Shown one piece after another: positions 50,354-59,671 of a stretch of 64,000 bases of DNA. Within the stretch, counting starts at the first letter, position 1. Every line of letters begins with the position of its first letter. The stretch is taken from contig OZ244166.1 in NCBI GenBank assembly GCA_965216445.1, positions 930,001 to 994,000 on the forward strand. The letters are read 5' to 3'. Under the pieces are notes generated by a model, which searched no databases, had not been told where the DNA came from, and saw only the letters and a list, made by a program, of their open reading frames with translations. This DNA comes from MA-ANB-1 sp965216445 (GTDB lineage Bacteria > Actinomycetota > Acidimicrobiia > Spongiisociales > ZC4RG35). The position numbers and the translations under genes are program-made.

Positions 50354-51526
50354 GTGATCGGTGAACATCTCCTCGACTGGCTGAACCTTGGTGTTCGCTG
50401 GCTCCATGTCATCGCCGGGATCGTTTGGATTGGCACCTCCTTCTACTTCGTCTGGCTGAACAACCACGTCCGACCTGAGCCAGGATCAGATAGCGACGCC
50501 GAGCTGTGGGCGGTTCATGGGGGAGCGTTCTACCAAGTCGCCAAATACGAGAAGCTGCGCGCATTGCCCGAAACCTTGCACTGGTTCAAATGGGAGGCGT
50601 ACACGACGTGGATGAGTGGGTTCTCACTTCTTATCCTTGTGTTCTACATCGACTCACCCGCCCTGCTGACGGGAAGCCGAGGCGACCTGGCTCTCTGGGA
50701 GGCGGCCGCAATCGGAGTCGGGTTCTTGGTGTTGGGATGGATCATCTACGAGTTCATGAGTCGCTCGCCGCTCCTCGAACGACCGCTCTGGTTTGGAGTC
50801 GTTGCTTTGGTATTGCTGATCGGTGGCGGGATCCTGCTGTCACAGGTGTTCAGCACCCGCGCCGCCTATATCCATGTGGGAGCGGTGATGGGCACTCTGA
50901 TGGCTGGGAACGTGTTCTTTGTGATCATCCCGGCGCAGCGCGAGATGGTCTCGGCGATGGAAGAAGGTCGTGAGCCAGAGGTCGCAATCGGTCGGCATGC
51001 GGCCCTTCGCTCATTGCACAACAACTATCTGACTCTCCCGGTTGTGTTCATAATGCTCAGCGGACACTTTCCTTTCACCTTCGGTGACGATCGGGCGTGG
51101 GCAGTCCTTGCGGGGTTGATCGTGGTCAGCGCGGCGATTCGCCACTGGTTCAATTTGCGCGCCAAGGGTGTAGAGAACGTATGGCTCATGCCAGCGGCCG
51201 CATTGGGAATGCTGGCGCTTGCGTTTGTGACACTGCCAACGTCAGACCTGCCGGATGTCGACCCTGCAACTATCACCTTCGATGCCGGCGTTGCGATTGT
51301 GGAGACCCGTTGCACACCGTGTCATTCGGAGAATCCTTCTCAGCCAGGATTCACCCAGCCCCCCAAAGGAGTCGTCCTGGATACTCCGGAGCAAATGATC
51401 GCTCTTGCGGACATGATCAGACAACAGGCGATTGACTCAGATGTCATGCCGCTCGGGAACCTCACCTCGATGACCGACGAGGAGCGGGCGATGCTGGAGG
51501 CATGGCTGGATGAACACGCCGGCTGA
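50354..51526 (+). CDS. puuD: Urate hydroxylase PuuD (membrane, with C-terminal cytochrome c domain)
   Basis: A 390-residue protein with eight or so membrane helices and a C-terminal haem domain. N-terminal WLHVIAGIVWIGTSFYFVWLN and HWFKWEAYTTWMSGFSLL are the PuuD signature, and HAALRSLHNNYLTLPVVFIMLS is the second conserved block. The C-terminal C-TP-CH is at residues 320-324 with a Met-containing DVMPLGN. PuuD oxidises urate to 5-hydroxyisourate and passes electrons to the respiratory chain. The start is GTG 50354. Other purine-degradation genes are not in the window. Confidence 0.88.
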   Translation: MIGEHLLDWLNLGVRWLHVIAGIVWIGTSFYFVWLNNHVRPEPGSDSDAELWAVHGGAFYQVAKYEKLRALPETLHWFKWEAYTTWMSGFSLLILVFYIDSPALLTGSRGDLALWEAAAIGVGFLVLGWIIYEFMSRSPLLERPLWFGVVALVLLIGGGILLSQVFSTRAAYIHVGAVMGTLMAGNVFFVIIPAQREMVSAMEEGREPEVAIGRHAALRSLHNNYLTLPVVFIMLSGHFPFTFGDDRAWAVLAGLIVVSAAIRHWFNLRAKGVENVWLMPAAALGMLALAFVTLPTSDLPDVDPATITFDAGVAIVETRCTPCHSENPSQPGFTQPPKGVVLDTPEQMIALADMIRQQAIDSDVMPLGNLTSMTDEERAMLEAWLDEHAG

Positions 51527-51532
51527 CCCGGT

Positions 51533-53467
51533 CTAGCCAGAGCCGGCAGCGAGGTCCTCGAGGCTTTCCGGGTTCTCCAAGCTGGTCAGGTCTCCTGGGT
51601 CCGCGCCCATTGCAACTGCCTTGACGACGCGACGCATGATCTTGGCCGATCTTGTTCGCGGCAGGTCTCGCACCCAAGTGATCGACTTGGGTCGGAATGC
51701 TTTTCCAAGAGTCACAGCTACCTCTTGCTCAACTCGCGTTGTCAAAGTGTCATCCGGAGTGACACCGGGTGCGGCCACCAGGAACAAGGCGATTGTCTCT
51801 CCCTTGATCTCGTCGGGCAGGCCTATGGCGGCGGCCATAGTCACTTCTTCAAAGGCGACGGCAACCGATTCAAGCTCTGCGGGACCGATCCGCTTCCCGG
51901 CTATGTTCAAAGTGTCATCGGAACGGCCGTGCAGATACCAGAAACCGTCTTCGTCGATCTCGGCCCAATCTCCATGGACCCAGGTGTCGTCGAATCGCGA
52001 CCAGTAAGTCGATATGTATCGCTCGGGCTCCTTCCAAAACCCCCTGGTCATGCCCGGCCATGAGCCCCGGATCACGAGTTCACCAACCTCCCCTCGGACC
52101 GGAGCGCCGTCCGGCCCGTACACATCGGCATCCATTCCCAAAGCAGGCTTGCCCAGCGAGGTTGGTTTGAGGCCCTGAAGAATGTTGCAGGAAAGGATGC
52201 ATGCCCCGATCTCGGTGCCCCCTGAGATGTTGATGATCGGTCGTTTGCCTTCACCGACCTCTTTGAAGAGCCACATCCATGGGGCGGGGTTCCAGGGTTC
52301 GCCGGTGGATCCGAAGATCCGAAGCTGCGCAAGATCATGGTCTCGGGCGTGCCGGGCGCCTTCGGGTTGAAGGGCTCGGATCAACGTCGGAGAGATTCCA
52401 AGGGCAGTGATGCCTAGATCCTCGACTTCCTCCCAGATTCGATCGGCAGCCGGGTAGTTGGGGGCTCCGTCGTATGTTGCGATGGCCGTGCCGTTGGCCA
52501 GTCCGGCGATAACCATCCAGGGCCCCATGATCCAACCCATGTCAGTCGCCCACATCAATACGTCATCTCGCTTCAGATCGAGCTGGAAGGCCCCTTCGGC
52601 GGCAATCTTGACGGTGAGACCTGCCTGGACGTGAACAGCTCCCTTGGGCTTCCCCGTTGTGCCAGACGTGTAGGCGAGAAGCACGGGGTCCTCCGCGTAA
52701 GTCCTAGCCGGTGGGACCGGTGTGGCATTCTCGAGCTCTCGATGCCACCAATGGTCGCGGCCCTCTTGCATGGGCGTGTCATTGCGACCGGCGTAGTCGA
52801 CGACGAGCACCCTGGTGACGTCTCCAGACTGGGCCAGAGCAGCATCTGCCGTTTCTTTGGACTTGACCAACTTTCCCCGACGACGGAATCCGTCGGCACA
52901 TATCAGAGCGGCCGGCCTCGGGTCTTCGAGCCGGGTGGCCACTGCATCGGTCCCGTATCCCGAGAAGATCGGTATGAACACCGCACCGATCCTTGCGATG
53001 CTGAGAAAGGAGACGACGGCCTCCTCGCCCATCGGAAGGTACACCGCCACGGCATCGCCCTGTTGCACGCCCAGATTCGTGAGGGCTCCAGACAGTGCTT
53101 CGATCCTCCGGTGCAACTCGCCGAAAGTCAGCTCTCTCTTTTCTCCAGTTTCTTTCTTGGATCGGATCGCAACCCGATCCGGTGAGTCGAGCCATCGATC
53201 AACGCACGCGGTACTCATGTTGAAACCGCCACCGTTGAACCACGTCGACCAGGGGTGGCCGCGTGAGGTGTCGACCACTGTTTCGTAGGGGGGATCGAAT
53301 GGGATACCCAGGAACTCGACTACTGCCTCCCAGAACCATTCAGGATCCTGACTTGAACGCGTTACCAGCTCGTCGTAGGCCTCGATCCCGTGGCGAGTCA
53401 TGAACCGTTGGGTATTGGACGACTCGATCTCCTCGTCTGAGGGTTTCCAAACAATGTCGTAGCTCAA
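51533..53467 (-). CDS. AMP-forming acyl-CoA synthetase (acetyl-CoA synthetase-like)
   Basis: A 644-residue ANL-superfamily enzyme of Acs length. The N-terminal ACAS domain has WFNGGGFNMSTACVDRWL. The P-loop is YTSGTTGKPKG, and ISGGTEIGA and WVHGDWAEIDEDGFWYLHGRSDDTLNIAGKRIGP span the hinge. The C-terminal acylation-controlled lysine motif is LPRTRSAKIMRR. It activates a short- or medium-chain carboxylate to its CoA thioester. The usual Acs P-R-T-R-S-G-K has Ala for Gly. It converges on puuD with a 6-bp gap. Confidence 0.85.
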   Translation of the reverse strand: MSYDIVWKPSDEEIESSNTQRFMTRHGIEAYDELVTRSSQDPEWFWEAVVEFLGIPFDPPYETVVDTSRGHPWSTWFNGGGFNMSTACVDRWLDSPDRVAIRSKKETGEKRELTFGELHRRIEALSGALTNLGVQQGDAVAVYLPMGEEAVVSFLSIARIGAVFIPIFSGYGTDAVATRLEDPRPAALICADGFRRRGKLVKSKETADAALAQSGDVTRVLVVDYAGRNDTPMQEGRDHWWHRELENATPVPPARTYAEDPVLLAYTSGTTGKPKGAVHVQAGLTVKIAAEGAFQLDLKRDDVLMWATDMGWIMGPWMVIAGLANGTAIATYDGAPNYPAADRIWEEVEDLGITALGISPTLIRALQPEGARHARDHDLAQLRIFGSTGEPWNPAPWMWLFKEVGEGKRPIINISGGTEIGACILSCNILQGLKPTSLGKPALGMDADVYGPDGAPVRGEVGELVIRGSWPGMTRGFWKEPERYISTYWSRFDDTWVHGDWAEIDEDGFWYLHGRSDDTLNIAGKRIGPAELESVAVAFEEVTMAAAIGLPDEIKGETIALFLVAAPGVTPDDTLTTRVEQEVAVTLGKAFRPKSITWVRDLPRTRSAKIMRRVVKAVAMGADPGDLTSLENPESLEDLAAGSG

Positions 53468-53559
53468 AGTGTCCTCACTTCTCGTCAGGCTAGATCGCCA
53501 GAAGCCGGGGGTTCAGCCGGTAGGGTGTTGTCGCTTCAAAACCTCGACACGAAACACCC

Positions 53560-54666
53560 ATGACGACCAATCCCGAGACAGCAAGCCAGACGGAGCCGAC
53601 TGGAACCGAACGGGTCTTCCGAAAGAGAATTCTGACCGTCGTGGCGGTGCTCCTCCTTGTGGCTGCTGCACTCTGGTTTGCGTTCAAGATCGGCAACTTA
53701 CTCTTTATGGTCTTTGTCGCCCTTTTTGTGGCTGTGGCAATGGAACCGGCTGTGCACACTCTTTCCAAGCGCGGATGGCGACGAGGGTCAGCCACAGGTG
53801 TCGTTTTCGCTGCGGCGATAGTCGGTTCTCTCATCTTCATCGTCGCCCTCGTGCCGCTGATCGTGTCCCAGGTTTCGGAATTGATCGACAACATCCCAAC
53901 CTATGTCGAGGCTGTTACCAACCTCGCCCGGGATTGGTTCGGAATAGAGGTTGACTCCAGCGAGGTCACTGCGGAGGCAAGTGTGATCCAGGACTGGGTC
54001 ACCGGGAATTGGGACAACCTGCTCGGGGGAGTTGTTGGTATTGGCTCCAGCATCTTCGGCTTCTTCTTTTTTGCAATCACCGTTGCGCTGTTTGCCTTCT
54101 ACATGGTTGCCGAACTCCCTCAGTTGCAGAGGACCGTCCTGTCGCTCATGCCCGAGTCAAGGCAACGCGAGGCAATGGCAATTTGGGCAACGGCGGTCGA
54201 GAAGATGGGTGGCTATATATATTCGAGGCTGATTCTGGCCGCGATCGGAGGAACGGTCTCAGCGCTCTTCCTTACGTTCCTCAAGGTCCCGTTCAGTGTT
54301 CCTTTGGGAATCTTCGTTGGTGTGATGAGCCAGTTCATCCCGGTCGTCGGAACATATCTAGCGGCAATCCTTCCCGCTGTGGTCGCACTTTCCGTCAGCG
54401 GATCGACTGCTATCTGGGTAATCATCTTCTTCACGCTCTATCAGCAGATCGAGAACTTCTGGATCTCACCCAAGATCACCTCGCGCACGATGTCGATTCA
54501 TCCGGCCATTTCGATCGCGGCGATCATCATTGGAAGCTCGATAATGGGTGCAATAGGAATAATTCTTGCTTTGCCCATGGCAGCCATTATTCAGGCAGTG
54601 ATTTCGACCAGTATTCATAGGCATGATGTGGTGGTTTCCACAGAACGAGAAGTCGCGTCAGACTGA
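53560..54666 (+). CDS. AI-2E family transporter
   Basis: A 368-residue membrane protein with seven to eight helices. It has an early helix pair (ILTVVAVLLLVAAALWFAFKI, LLFMVFVALFVAVAMEPAV) and a soluble segment (SQVSELIDNIPTYVEAVTNL). The conserved C-terminal core is VPFSVPLGIFVGVMSQFIPVVGTYLAAILPAVVAL plus SPKITSRTMSIHPAISIAAIIIGSSIMGAIGIILALPMAA. The family includes AI-2 and ion exporters; the substrate here is unknown. Confidence 0.87.
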   Translation: MTTNPETASQTEPTGTERVFRKRILTVVAVLLLVAAALWFAFKIGNLLFMVFVALFVAVAMEPAVHTLSKRGWRRGSATGVVFAAAIVGSLIFIVALVPLIVSQVSELIDNIPTYVEAVTNLARDWFGIEVDSSEVTAEASVIQDWVTGNWDNLLGGVVGIGSSIFGFFFFAITVALFAFYMVAELPQLQRTVLSLMPESRQREAMAIWATAVEKMGGYIYSRLILAAIGGTVSALFLTFLKVPFSVPLGIFVGVMSQFIPVVGTYLAAILPAVVALSVSGSTAIWVIIFFTLYQQIENFWISPKITSRTMSIHPAISIAAIIIGSSIMGAIGIILALPMAAIIQAVISTSIHRHDVVVSTEREVASD

Positions 54667-54707
54667 CAGATTGCCGACCACAGCGTTTGGTTTTGTGCCC
54701 AGATCGC

Positions 54708-54741
54708 TTTACCTTTGGTTTATACCGGGATATATTTCCGG
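54708..54741 (+). promoter_or_regulatory. Candidate promoter with embedded palindrome before the binding-protein operon
   Basis: TTTACC (54708-54713), a 17-bp gap and TATATT (54731-54736) make a plausible sigma-70-type promoter for the solute-binding protein gene. The -10 lies inside CCGGGATATATTTCCGG (54725-54741), an imperfect palindrome with arms CCGG(G)A and T(T)CCGG. That would suit a repressor site. A strong ribosome site, GGGAGG, is at 54817-54822. Confidence 0.4.
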
Positions 54742-54831
54742 TCGGCCCTTCTTTAACTTTGTTGGAGTAGGTCTGAGGTGAAGGGCTTCGGTCCCGATCC
54801 TTGAAGTAAGCCAAAAGGGAGGAAATAAATA

Positions 54832-56574
54832 GTGCGATCCCTGCGCACCAAGCGCGTCGTCCGATGGATGTCGCTCCTCGCCGTGTTCGCCCTCGTAGCT
54901 GCCGCCTGTGGCGACAGCGAAGGAGGGGATACAACGACCACCGCTGGGGAGACTACAACCACCGCGCCGCCCGCTGACACCACCACCACAGCTCCGCCGG
55001 AGACTGTGGAAGGTGACTGCCCGGACGCATTCTGTGTGAAGTACAACATTCACCCAGATGCCGCATGGGCTGATGGCACGCCCGTAACAGCTGATGACTT
55101 CGGCTTTACGTACGAGACCATCATGAATGACCAGCTGGACATCACCAGCCGTGAGGGATACAACAAGATGAGTGGTTGGGAGGCTGTCGATGACAAGACC
55201 TTCGTAGCCCACTTCACCGAGTTGTACTCACCATGGCAGACCCTGTTCGGAGCAATCATGCCGAAGCACGAGCTAGAAGGTAAGCCCTTCAACTCGTACT
55301 GGGATGACCTCATCACTCTTGGTTCTGGACCTTTCCAGATGACAGAGTGGGCCAAGACCGAGCGTATCGTTCTTGAGCGCAACCCGAACTACTGGGCCTC
55401 CGAAGAGCGCGCCTCAGGCGCACCTCTCGGTGACGTTCAGACTGTCAACATCGTCTTCCTCGAAGACTCACAGACTCAGGTCCAGGCCCTCAAGGGTCAG
55501 GAAATCGACATGTTCTACCCGCAGCCTCAGGTTTCGCTGGTGCAAGAAGTCGACGGTATTGAGGGTGTTGAGTGGGAAGCCGGTCTCGGTCCCGTATGGG
55601 AGCACGTTGACTTCAACCACAGCGATCCACTGCTTAGCCAGTTGTTCGTTCGTCAGGCAATCGCCACCGGTATCGACCGTGAAGCGATCGTCGAAGCCAT
55701 CGTTCGCCCAATTGCTGCTGACGCTCAGCCCCTTGGTAACACCATTTGGTTGAACACCAGCTCCAACTACGAAGACCACTTCACCGACTACGCCTACGAC
55801 CCAGTCGCGGCTGAGGCATACCTCACCGACAACGGCTGTGCCAAGGGCGCGGACGGGATCTACGAGTGTGACGGACAGCGTCTCTCCTTCAACTGGGCCA
55901 CCACGGCCGGTAACGAAGGACGTGAGCTGCAGTTTGCTCTCGCCCAGGCCAACCTGGCTGAAATCGGTATCGAGGTCAACGCGGCCTTCGGTCCCGCTTC
56001 AGAGGTCTTCGCCGACGAGTTCATCTTCGGTGACTCGACTGTCTGGCAGATGTTCAACTTCGCATGGGTCGGTTCGCCTGACCCCGCTGGTGGAAACACC
56101 ATCTATTACTGCGAAGGTGGAGCACCTTCCGGATTCGGTGACATCAACGTGACTCGTTACTGCAACGATGAGATGGAACAGCTTGTTCGTGCAACGGACT
56201 CGGAGGTCGATCCGGCCGCCCGTGCCGCTCTGTACAACCAGGCTGACGCTCTCTACCTTGCAGACGTTGCGTCAATCCCGCTGTACCAGAAGCCGACGTT
56301 CTTCGCCTGGAATGCTGACATTTCAGGTCCGCAGGACAACGCCACGCAAGTGGGTCCGTTCTGGAACATCGGTGCATGGACCGGTAAAGAACTCATCACA
56401 TTCGGTGCTGACCAAGAGCCCGAGTCGATGAACACATTCGAGCCCGACGGCAACCTGTTTGCTGCCGGTATTGTTGCCACTGCGGTTCTGGAGGGTGCTT
56501 ACACCATCGCTCCGGACTTCTCATACGTGGAGCAGCTCATTACAAGCGCCGAGCCGATTGTCCCCGCGGGCTAA
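54832..56574 (+). CDS. ABC transporter solute-binding protein, family 5, apparently circularly permuted
   Basis: A 580-residue lipoprotein (lipobox AAAC, Cys26) with a Thr-rich linker (33-57). The mature part opens at about residue 63 with FCVKYNIHPDAAWADGTPVTADDFGFTYETI. In family 5 proteins this normally follows some 50 residues of N-terminal lobe. That missing piece appears at the C-terminus instead: residues 518-580 read GKELITFGADQEPESMNTFEPDG then VLEGAYTIAPDFSYVEQLITS, after the usual end (GPFWNIGAWT). The order is thus rotated. A terminator follows the stop, so the gene looks intact. It would bind a peptide- or nickel-type ligand. The start is GTG with GGGAGG 9 nt upstream. Confidence 0.85.
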   Translation: MRSLRTKRVVRWMSLLAVFALVAAACGDSEGGDTTTTAGETTTTAPPADTTTTAPPETVEGDCPDAFCVKYNIHPDAAWADGTPVTADDFGFTYETIMNDQLDITSREGYNKMSGWEAVDDKTFVAHFTELYSPWQTLFGAIMPKHELEGKPFNSYWDDLITLGSGPFQMTEWAKTERIVLERNPNYWASEERASGAPLGDVQTVNIVFLEDSQTQVQALKGQEIDMFYPQPQVSLVQEVDGIEGVEWEAGLGPVWEHVDFNHSDPLLSQLFVRQAIATGIDREAIVEAIVRPIAADAQPLGNTIWLNTSSNYEDHFTDYAYDPVAAEAYLTDNGCAKGADGIYECDGQRLSFNWATTAGNEGRELQFALAQANLAEIGIEVNAAFGPASEVFADEFIFGDSTVWQMFNFAWVGSPDPAGGNTIYYCEGGAPSGFGDINVTRYCNDEMEQLVRATDSEVDPAARAALYNQADALYLADVASIPLYQKPTFFAWNADISGPQDNATQVGPFWNIGAWTGKELITFGADQEPESMNTFEPDGNLFAAGIVATAVLEGAYTIAPDFSYVEQLITSAEPIVPAG

Positions 56575-56599
56575 TCGACCAAGCGTTTAACGACTGATA

Positions 56600-56633
56600 A
56601 GAGAGGGCTGCCTTCGGGCGGCCCTCTCTTTAT
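56600..56633 (+). terminator. Rho-independent terminator after the binding-protein gene
   Basis: AGAGAGGGCTGCC, loop TTCG, GGCGGCCCTCTCT form a 13-bp stem with one G-T wobble and a UUCG tetraloop (56600-56629), followed by TTTA. It lies 26 bp after the stop and before the permease genes, so the binding protein is probably made in excess of the permeases through partial read-through. Confidence 0.85.
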
Positions 56634-56728
56634 CCCTAAACCCGCAAGCGAAATGGCCTTTTCCGACATGGAGGGGTTGGAGCGGGTATATTGAAACGAC
56701 GGCTTCCCAGTAGGACGAGAGGCGGAGA

Positions 56729-57694
56729 ATGGGCACATTTATTGCACGGAGACTGCTCTACAGCATCCCGGTGTTGTTGGCAGCGACGATCCTTGTCTTC
56801 TTCGGAATGACAGCCGTAACCGACCCGATTTCACAGATCCGGCTCCAACCGAATGTGAGTCAGACCACGATCCAGAACATTATCGATCGCAAGCACCTCG
56901 ACGACCCGCTCATCGTGCAATACGGTTTCTGGCTCAGAGACGTCTTCTTCAACCAGTTCGGAAACACCGCACTTGGTGATCAGCCGATATGGCCCGACCT
57001 TTCACGGTCCATCGGTAACACCCTCCAGCTCGTGTTCGTATCCGAGCTTATAGCCGTAGTCCTTGCGGTTATTCTGGGGGTCTTCTCAGCAAAGAAGCAG
57101 TACTCCTTCTTCGACTACGCAACTACCACGATCAGCTTCTTCGGGTTCTCAGTGCCCATCTTCTGGTTTGCATTGATCCTGCAGGCGCTCACGACAGCCT
57201 TCTTCCTCAAAACCGGGTTTAGGTTGTTCTACACGTTCGGGCAGTCGTCTTTCGACCCGGCCAACCCATTTATTGACCGTATCCAACACATGGTCCTCCC
57301 GATCGTGACTCTGTCATACGTCTCGATTGCCACGTACTCGAGGTACCAGAGAGCATCGATGCTCGAGGTTCTCCATTCCGACTACATCCGGACCGCCCGG
57401 GCCAAAGGGGTCAAGGAACGCGTGGTGACCTTGAAACACGGGTTGCGCAACGCACTCATTCCCGTGGTGACGATCGCTGCGTTGAGCTTCGGAGCTGTTC
57501 TCGGTGGAGCTGTCATTACCGAAACCATCTTCGCATGGCCGGGAATGGGCAAGTTCTTCATCGACGCCCTCGCCAGGGGAGAGGTCTACACGCTGATGGC
57601 ATGGCTCATGGTGACAGCCATTGCCGTCATCCTCGCCAATCTTGTTGCAGACATCGTGTACGGCTGGCTCGACCCAAGGATCCGACTTGACTGA
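56729..57694 (+). CDS. Peptide-type ABC transporter permease, DppB-like (first copy)
   Basis: A 321-residue permease with six helices. The N-terminal MGTFIARRLLYSIPVLLAATILVFFGM is the DppB/OppB signature, and the EAA loop region reads YIRTARAKGVKERVVTLKHGLRNALIPVVT. It starts after TAGGACGAGAGGCGGAG. A second copy with about 88% identical protein lies at 61269. It pairs with the OppC-like subunit in the next gene, which starts 8 nt inside its end. Confidence 0.92.
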   Translation: MGTFIARRLLYSIPVLLAATILVFFGMTAVTDPISQIRLQPNVSQTTIQNIIDRKHLDDPLIVQYGFWLRDVFFNQFGNTALGDQPIWPDLSRSIGNTLQLVFVSELIAVVLAVILGVFSAKKQYSFFDYATTTISFFGFSVPIFWFALILQALTTAFFLKTGFRLFYTFGQSSFDPANPFIDRIQHMVLPIVTLSYVSIATYSRYQRASMLEVLHSDYIRTARAKGVKERVVTLKHGLRNALIPVVTIAALSFGAVLGGAVITETIFAWPGMGKFFIDALARGEVYTLMAWLMVTAIAVILANLVADIVYGWLDPRIRLD

Positions 57695-58637
57695 TCAAGA
57701 AACCCGCGTACAAGAAGCGTTGGAGGAGGCCCAGACACAGGCCGCCCTCGACTCAGTCCACCTGGAAGGTCTGGAGGTCGAGTCTCTAACCCAGTGGCAG
57801 CTGGCCCGGCGCAAATTCTTCCAACACAAGCTGGCGATGACCTCGCTGATCATCCTCTTATTGGTTTTTGCAGCCGCAATGTTGGCGGACTTCATCGCCC
57901 CCTACGACTTTGCCGCGACGGACGTACCAAACCGGTCACTACCGCCAACCTTCGAGGACAGCCACTTCTTCGGAACGGACAAGATCGGACGTGACTACTT
58001 CAGCCGAACGTTATACGGAACCAGGACGTCGGTCTATGTCGCCTTCATCGTTGCAGGACTATCGACAGTGATCGGGGTGATCATCGGTGGCATCGCGGGG
58101 TACTACGGCGGTGCGATCGACAACCTCCTGATGAGAATGACCGACCTGTTCCTCACGGTGCCGTTCCTGGCCATTTTGCTGGTTCTCTCGGCGTTCCTCG
58201 GAGCCGGCAGCCCGGTGCGGGTGGCTTTCATCCTCGGGTTCCTGTTCTGGACGGGTTTGGCGCGAATAGTCAGGGGTGAGTTCCTCGGGTTACGTGAGAA
58301 GGAGTTCGTTGAGGCGGCCAAGGTGCTAGGAGCGTCAGACAATCGGATCATCTTCAGACACATCCTGCCCAACACGATGGGACCGATAATCGTCAATGCG
58401 ACACTCACCGTGGCAAGCGCCATCCTGGTTGAAGCTGCTCTCAGTTTCCTCGGTTTTGGTGTCCAGCCGCCCTTCCCGGCATTAGGGGTTCTGATTGCCG
58501 ACGGGCAGGACTCCTTGACGACACTTTGGTGGCTGGCTACGTTCCCTGGCTTGACCATCGTACTCATTGCACTCTGTATCAACTTTGTTGGTGACGGACT
58601 TCGGGACGCATTCGATCCGAAGCAAAGGGTCTCGTGA
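57687..58637 (+). CDS. Peptide-type ABC transporter permease, DppC-like
   Basis: A 316-residue inner-membrane subunit. After a 50-residue cytoplasmic leader it has RRKFFQHKLAMTSLIILLLVFAAAMLADFIAPYDF and the periplasmic motif HFFGTDKIGRDYFSRTLYGTRTS. The EAA loop is FVEAAKVLGASDNRIIFRHILPN. The TTG start at 57687 overlaps dppB by 8 nt and was chosen because TDQETRV begins a plausible leader; the earlier ATG at 57621 lies deep inside dppB. It forms the channel with DppB. Confidence 0.9.
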   Translation: MTDQETRVQEALEEAQTQAALDSVHLEGLEVESLTQWQLARRKFFQHKLAMTSLIILLLVFAAAMLADFIAPYDFAATDVPNRSLPPTFEDSHFFGTDKIGRDYFSRTLYGTRTSVYVAFIVAGLSTVIGVIIGGIAGYYGGAIDNLLMRMTDLFLTVPFLAILLVLSAFLGAGSPVRVAFILGFLFWTGLARIVRGEFLGLREKEFVEAAKVLGASDNRIIFRHILPNTMGPIIVNATLTVASAILVEAALSFLGFGVQPPFPALGVLIADGQDSLTTLWWLATFPGLTIVLIALCINFVGDGLRDAFDPKQRVS

Positions 58638-59665
58638 CCGAACCCGTTTTATCAATCCGCAACCTGGTCGTTGAGTTCGACACGACCGACGGCGTGGTTC
58701 ACGCGGTCGACGGAGTCAGTTATGACGTTTATCCAGGAGAAACCCTCGGTGTTGTCGGTGAGTCCGGCTCCGGCAAGAGCGTCACTGTCATGGCGGCCCT
58801 TGGCCTAATTCAGATCCCACCGGGGCGTATCGTCGCCGGAGAGGTCTTCTACAAAGGTCGTGACATACTCGGTCTGCCGGTCGACGAGCTGCGCACGATA
58901 CGAAACAAAGAGATCGCCATGATCTTCCAGGACCCGATGACCTCGCTCAATCCAGTCTTCAAGGTGGGCGAGCAGATCGCTGAAGCTCTGTTGGTCCACG
59001 ACGACGACCTGTCCACCGAGAAGGCGAAGAACGAAACGATCGATCTCCTCGAAATGGTCGGCGTTCCCAACCCGGCGCGACGCTACGACCAGTATCCACA
59101 TGAGTACTCCGGTGGAATGCGACAGCGCGCGATGATCGCGATGGCGATGGCCAACAAGCCGTCCGTCCTGATCGCTGATGAACCCACCACTGCCCTTGAT
59201 GTCACCATTCAGGCCCAGGTACTCGAAGTGATGAGAGTTGCCGCCCAGGAGACTGGTGCCGGGACGATCATGATCACACACGACCTGGGTGTCGTTGCGG
59301 AAATGGCCGACCGGGTAACTGTCATGTATGGCGGCCGGGTGGTCGAGAGTGGAACGGTTGATGAGATCTTCCACAACCCCCGTCATCCCTACACCCTTGG
59401 GCTCATGATGAGCCTTCCCAGAGTCACCGGGGAGATCAAGAAGCTCCTCCCGATTCCGGGCAACCCACCGTCGGTTATCAGCCTGCCGCCCGGTTGTGCC
59501 TTCCACCCCCGGTGCCGGATGTCGGAGGGTCGCGAGCTTTGTCGGACCAAAGTGCCCGATATCCTCGTTACCGAGTTGGGTGCCCATCCCAGCGCTTGCC
59601 ACTTCCCCGACGAAGTGGTTCTGGAAATCGAACGCGAAGCAAAAATCACCGGTATCGAGATCTAA
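58634..59665 (+). CDS. Peptide ABC transporter ATP-binding protein, DppD-like
   Basis: A 343-residue ATPase. Walker A is GESGSGKSV, the Q-loop is FQDPMTSLNPVF, the signature YSGGMRQRAMIAMAM and Walker B LIADEPTTALD, with the switch His in MITHD. The C-terminal oligopeptide domain has FHPRCRMSEGRELCRTKVPDI, whose Cys pairs resemble the Fe-S/metal cluster-like motif of these subunits. The GTG start overlaps dppC by 4 nt. Confidence 0.93.
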   Translation: MTEPVLSIRNLVVEFDTTDGVVHAVDGVSYDVYPGETLGVVGESGSGKSVTVMAALGLIQIPPGRIVAGEVFYKGRDILGLPVDELRTIRNKEIAMIFQDPMTSLNPVFKVGEQIAEALLVHDDDLSTEKAKNETIDLLEMVGVPNPARRYDQYPHEYSGGMRQRAMIAMAMANKPSVLIADEPTTALDVTIQAQVLEVMRVAAQETGAGTIMITHDLGVVAEMADRVTVMYGGRVVESGTVDEIFHNPRHPYTLGLMMSLPRVTGEIKKLLPIPGNPPSVISLPPGCAFHPRCRMSEGRELCRTKVPDILVTELGAHPSACHFPDEVVLEIEREAKITGIEI

Positions 59666-59671
59666 GGGGGA

